From Stakelama saccharophila (GTDB taxonomy: Bacteria; Pseudomonadota; Alphaproteobacteria; Sphingomonadales; Sphingomonadaceae), in contig NZ_CP135076.1 of the NCBI RefSeq assembly GCF_032229225.1, positions 849,001-913,000 of the forward strand: a stretch of 64,000 nt of DNA, written 5' to 3'. The notes beneath the pieces were generated by a model. The model was given only the letters and a program-made list of their open reading frames with translations. It did no database searches and was not told where the DNA came from. The position numbers were made by a program, and so were the translations under genes. Positions 59,347 through 64,000 of this stretch are shown one piece after another. Position 1 is the stretch's first letter, and each line of letters opens with the position of its first letter.

Positions 59347-60641
59347 CTGCCGGCGGCTTTCTTGCCGGTGATGACCTTCATGCCGGCGCGCAGATCGTCG
59401 GATTCCACGATCGTCTGCTGCCCGTCGCTGGCTCCGGTCACGACCGAGATTGCCTGCGGCTTACCCTCGGGTCCGACGCGATAGACCGTCTGCTTGCTGC
59501 CGACCCCGATGGTCGCCTGCTGGTTCTGGTCGAGACCGAACCGCTGCGGGCCGAAGGCGCCGCCGCCGCCGGCACCGCCGGCCGATGGTTCGAAGCGCAG
59601 CGCACCGTTCGGCACCAGCAGGTGCTGCCCCGTCTGTTCGGTCCGGATCGTGGCGGTTGCCGTCATGCCCGGTCGCAGCAGCCCGTCCGGGTTCTGCACG
59701 TCCAGCACCGCCTTGTACGACACCACGGAATTGGTCGCGGTCGTCGTCGTAGTGCTGGACGACGTATCGGCCGTGGTGTTGGAGGCGAGATCGACGCGGC
59801 TGATGGTGGCGGGGAATTGCCGTCCGGGATAGGCATCGACGGTGAAGGTCGCTTTCTGCCCGGCCTCGACCTGGCCGACATCGGCCTCATCAATCGACAC
59901 TTCGAGCTGCATCTGGCTGAGGTCCTGGGCCAGGACGAACAGCGTCGGCGTGTTGAAGGAGGCTGCGACCGTCTGGCCGGGTTCGACCTCGCGCGCCAGC
60001 ACCACGCCGGTGATGGGCGACACGATCACGGCGCGCGAACGATTGGTGAGGTTGGACGAAAGCTGCGCCTCGGCCGCCGCGACATCGGCCTGGGCCGAGC
60101 GGACCTGCGCCTTGTCGCGCGCGACATTGGCGACCGCCGTTTCCATCTCGGTCTTGGCCGGCACGCGGCCGCCGGACAGCTTCTGTACCTCGCGCAGGCG
60201 TTCCAGCGACGCCTGATCCTGCTGCAAGGTCGCCTGTGCCTGCTCCACGCGTGCCTGGGCGGCATTCAGGTTGGCGCGCGACTGGGTGATCTGGTCGTTG
60301 ATGACATCGGTGTTGATGACTGCGAGCCGCTGTCCCCTGGTGACATGATCGTTCACGTCGACCAGCACCTGGTCGATCCGGCCCGACACCTCGGACCCGA
60401 CCTGGACCTGATTGGTGGGCTTCAGATTGCCGGTCGCCGTCACGGAGATGTCGAGCGAGCCTTTCTTCACCGGCTGGGTGATATAGCCGGTTGCGCCGCC
60501 GCTGTTCACGCAGTGGGAAACGAGCAGCCCCAGCAGGAGCACGCCGACGACGATGGCGCCCCATTTCAGCCAGAGGCGCCACCTGGGCCGGGGCTTCGCG
60601 CCGAGGAATTCGTCGAGCTGTTCGGTTTCCTGATCGGGCAT
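59343..60641 (-). CDS. Periplasmic adaptor (membrane fusion protein), MacA-like
   Basis: 432 residues. One N-terminal membrane helix (about 22-45), then the adaptor plan: barrel-sandwich lipoyl half-motif (VTATGNLKPTNQVQVGSEVSGRIDQV), long coiled-coil hairpin (NLNAAQARVEQAQATLQQDQ ... VRSAQADVAAAEAQL), second half-lipoyl (RAVIVSPITGVVLAREVEPGQ), beta-barrel and membrane-proximal domain. It joins the inner-membrane MacB module to the outer-membrane channel. A Ser/Thr-rich insert (TADTSSSTTTTTATN) and a Gly-rich loop are local additions. Confidence 0.92.
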   Translation of the reverse strand: MPDQETEQLDEFLGAKPRPRWRLWLKWGAIVVGVLLLGLLVSHCVNSGGATGYITQPVKKGSLDISVTATGNLKPTNQVQVGSEVSGRIDQVLVDVNDHVTRGQRLAVINTDVINDQITQSRANLNAAQARVEQAQATLQQDQASLERLREVQKLSGGRVPAKTEMETAVANVARDKAQVRSAQADVAAAEAQLSSNLTNRSRAVIVSPITGVVLAREVEPGQTVAASFNTPTLFVLAQDLSQMQLEVSIDEADVGQVEAGQKATFTVDAYPGRQFPATISRVDLASNTTADTSSSTTTTTATNSVVSYKAVLDVQNPDGLLRPGMTATATIRTEQTGQHLLVPNGALRFEPSAGGAGGGGAFGPQRFGLDQNQQATIGVGSKQTVYRVGPEGKPQAISVVTGASDGQQTIVESDDLRAGMKVITGKKAAGS

Positions 60642-62131
60642 CAGCGGTCCTGGAGGGTTGTTTCGGTAAAGGAGGCGGGCGGCAGGTCCGGGGTGGGGAC
60701 GACCTCGCCCCAGCCGCCGCCAAGGGCGCCGTATAGCTGGATCAGCGCGTTCGCCTTGTCCGCCCGCGCCTGCGACAGGCTGTTGGCGGCGTTCAGGAGC
60801 GCGCTTTCGGCCTGGTTGAGCGTGGTGAAATCGGTGAGGCCGGCGCGGTACTGGCTGCGCGCAAGAATGGCGGCGTTGTTCGCCGCGTCCAGCGCGATGG
60901 TATATTGCTCCTCGCGCTCGCGGGCGGTGCGCAGCGCCACCACGGCGGTCTCGACATCCTCGAGGCCGGTCAGCACCGTCTGCTTGTAATTGTAGAACGC
61001 GCCCTGCGCCGCCGCTTCGTTGGAGCGGACCTGTGCCCGCAGGCGTCCGCCGTCGAAAAGGGTCTGTGCGATCCGGGCGAAGACGTTGCCGGTGATGATT
61101 TCGGTCAGATCGGTGAACGAGGTCGCGTTGGTGTCGATGCTGCCGCCCAGGTTCAGGGCGGGATAGAGTTGCGCCGCCGCCACTCCGATGCGCGCCGTCG
61201 CTGCGGCGAGGTTGCGCTCGGCCTGGCGGATATCCGGCCGGCGGCGCAGCAACTCGGCCGGGATACCCACCGCCACGGTGCCGGGGCCGGTCGGAATCGG
61301 CTTCTTTTCCGCCATTTCCTGCTTGAGCGCGCCGGGCGGCCGGCCGGTCAGCACGCCAAGGCGCGATACCGCCTGGTTATAGCTGTTTTCCAGCGACGGG
61401 ATGGTGGCGGCCGTCTGCGCCCGTTGCTGCCGCGCCTGTTCCTGGTCGACGGACGAGACAAGGCCCGCCTGGACGCGGAATCCGGCGATTTCCAGATTGT
61501 CGTCCTGGATCGCGAGCGCCTGGCGCGCATTGGCCAGTTGCGCCTGATAAAGCCTGGCAAGCACATAGTTGCGCGCGATCTCGCCCTCGACGGAGATCAG
61601 CACGCTCGCCACATCGAAGCCGCTGGCCTCCAGATCGGCCCGGCTGGCCTCGACCGCGCGACGGTTGCCGCCGAAGATATCGGCCTGATAGCTCGCATCC
61701 GCACCGAGCGAGAAGCTGTCGCCGCTGCCGCGCGAAATCGTCGTCACCGTGCCGTCGGGAAGGGTATAGGTACTGGTGCCGCCGGCGATATTCTCGTTTC
61801 GCGAATAGTTGCCGCTGACGCTCAGGCTAGGGAGCAGCGCCGCGCGTGAGGACACCAGGGCCGCGCGCGCCTGGCGCAACCGCGTCACCGCCTGGGCGAC
61901 GTCGAGATTGCCGTCCCCGGCCGAGGCGACGAGCGACTGGAGCAGCGGATCGTCGAAATTCGTCCACCAGCGGGTAAGGTCCGCCGCCTGCGCCGGTTCG
62001 GCTTCGACCGAATAGCTGTCGGGCACGCCGAGGGTGGATTGCGGCGGTTGGCGATAGTCCGGCCCGGCCGCGCAACCGGCAACGAGCAGACCGAGGCCGA
62101 GCGGCATAATTGGAGAACGCAGGCGTTTCAT
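60641..62131 (-). CDS. Outer-membrane efflux channel, NodT/OprM family lipoprotein
   Basis: 496 residues from ATG 62131. Lipoprotein signal with lipobox VAGC (Cys20). Two tandem outer-membrane efflux domains of TolC type, long helices with Ala/Gln-rich heptads (LVSSVDQEQARQQRAQTAAT; ELLRRRPDIRQAERNLAAATARIGVAAAQLYP; LTDFTTLNQAESALLNAANSLSQARADKANA). It forms a trimeric channel through the outer membrane and periplasm. Here it is the first gene, ahead of the adaptor, ATPase and permease; its TGA shares one base with the adaptor ATG. Confidence 0.93.
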   Translation of the reverse strand: MKRLRSPIMPLGLGLLVAGCAAGPDYRQPPQSTLGVPDSYSVEAEPAQAADLTRWWTNFDDPLLQSLVASAGDGNLDVAQAVTRLRQARAALVSSRAALLPSLSVSGNYSRNENIAGGTSTYTLPDGTVTTISRGSGDSFSLGADASYQADIFGGNRRAVEASRADLEASGFDVASVLISVEGEIARNYVLARLYQAQLANARQALAIQDDNLEIAGFRVQAGLVSSVDQEQARQQRAQTAATIPSLENSYNQAVSRLGVLTGRPPGALKQEMAEKKPIPTGPGTVAVGIPAELLRRRPDIRQAERNLAAATARIGVAAAQLYPALNLGGSIDTNATSFTDLTEIITGNVFARIAQTLFDGGRLRAQVRSNEAAAQGAFYNYKQTVLTGLEDVETAVVALRTAREREEQYTIALDAANNAAILARSQYRAGLTDFTTLNQAESALLNAANSLSQARADKANALIQLYGALGGGWGEVVPTPDLPPASFTETTLQDR

Positions 62132-62168
62132 TGCCGCCTGTTCTATCCGGCTAACACGCATTGTCCAT

Positions 62169-62192
62169 GATAGATTTGTCGTAGAATGTATC
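62169..62192. promoter_or_regulatory. Imperfect inverted repeat between efflux operon and acs
   Basis: GATAGATTTGTC then GTAGAATGTATC; 8 of 12 arm positions pair. The TACGACAAAT-like centre on the minus strand loosely recalls BlaI/CopY-type operators. It overlaps the region where promoters for both divergent units must lie. Confidence 0.3.
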
Positions 62193-62298
62193 ACCGGGCC
62201 GAAGCCATGTGTTCGAACGATGCGCGAAATGCGTCGGCGGGCTTGCAAATCGTGCCCCTTCGCCGCCACATGGGCCGAGGCAATGAGGAGAGCGCAGG

Positions 62299-64000
<1,702 letters not shown>

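Overview
This is a GC-rich chromosomal window from an alphaproteobacterium, most likely a sphingomonad (Sphingomonadaceae). The supporting signs are the layout of the TCA genes (sdhCDAB, zapE, mdh, sucD, sucA, sucB, lpd on one strand), a poly-3-hydroxybutyrate-type dehydrogenase beside a patatin, a PaoABC-like molybdenum enzyme, phenylalanine hydroxylase, and many short palindromic intergenic repeats of the kind common in that family. I see no prophage, transposase, integrase, CRISPR array or plasmid gene. The content is core and housekeeping, with a few accessory clusters.

Layout. 1-7.7 kb: end of a cation diffusion facilitator, an M20 amidohydrolase, a DUF4893 lipoprotein coupled to a ThuA protein, 3-hydroxybutyrate dehydrogenase with a patatin, a zinc metallopeptidase and a zinc-free MDR oxidoreductase. 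7.8-19.6 kb: tRNA-Ala(CGC), an SDR, the pheS-pheT and rpmI-rplT translation operons, an AsmA protein, trmB, a tiny Arg-rich protein, another SDR, a CelD-like acetyltransferase and two small membrane proteins. 19.9-28 kb: groES-groEL under a CIRCE operator, a MATE exporter, sppA coupled to a GNAT acetyltransferase, and TRIC, DUF1275 and PspC proteins. 28.1-41.1 kb: a 13-kb block of central-carbon genes, all on the minus strand. 41.3-48.9 kb: two soluble tandem chemoreceptors, an SDR coupled to prmA, phhA, a TIGR02117 protein, and glpQ with a small lipoprotein. 48.9-57.3 kb: a molybdenum hydroxylase operon with two different catalytic subunits plus XdhC, MocA and EamA proteins. 57.4-62.1 kb: a four-gene MacAB-like tripartite efflux operon. 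62.3 kb to the end: acetyl-CoA synthetase, cut by the window edge.

How the genes work together. The minus-strand block supplies succinate dehydrogenase, malate dehydrogenase, one subunit of succinyl-CoA synthetase and the whole 2-oxoglutarate dehydrogenase complex; sucC is not in the window. acs and 3-hydroxybutyrate dehydrogenase feed acetyl-CoA and acetoacetate towards that block. XdhC and MocA fit as maturation factors for the molybdenum enzyme.

The most unusual signals are: paired inverted repeats at nearly every gene junction inside the TCA operon and inside pheST and groESL; a near-perfect 23-bp palindrome before mdh; the tandem chemoreceptors with homogenised signalling domains beside sdh; the duplicated molybdenum subunit; and an unusual promoter candidate before pspC. 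I did not find a clearly new multi-gene system.
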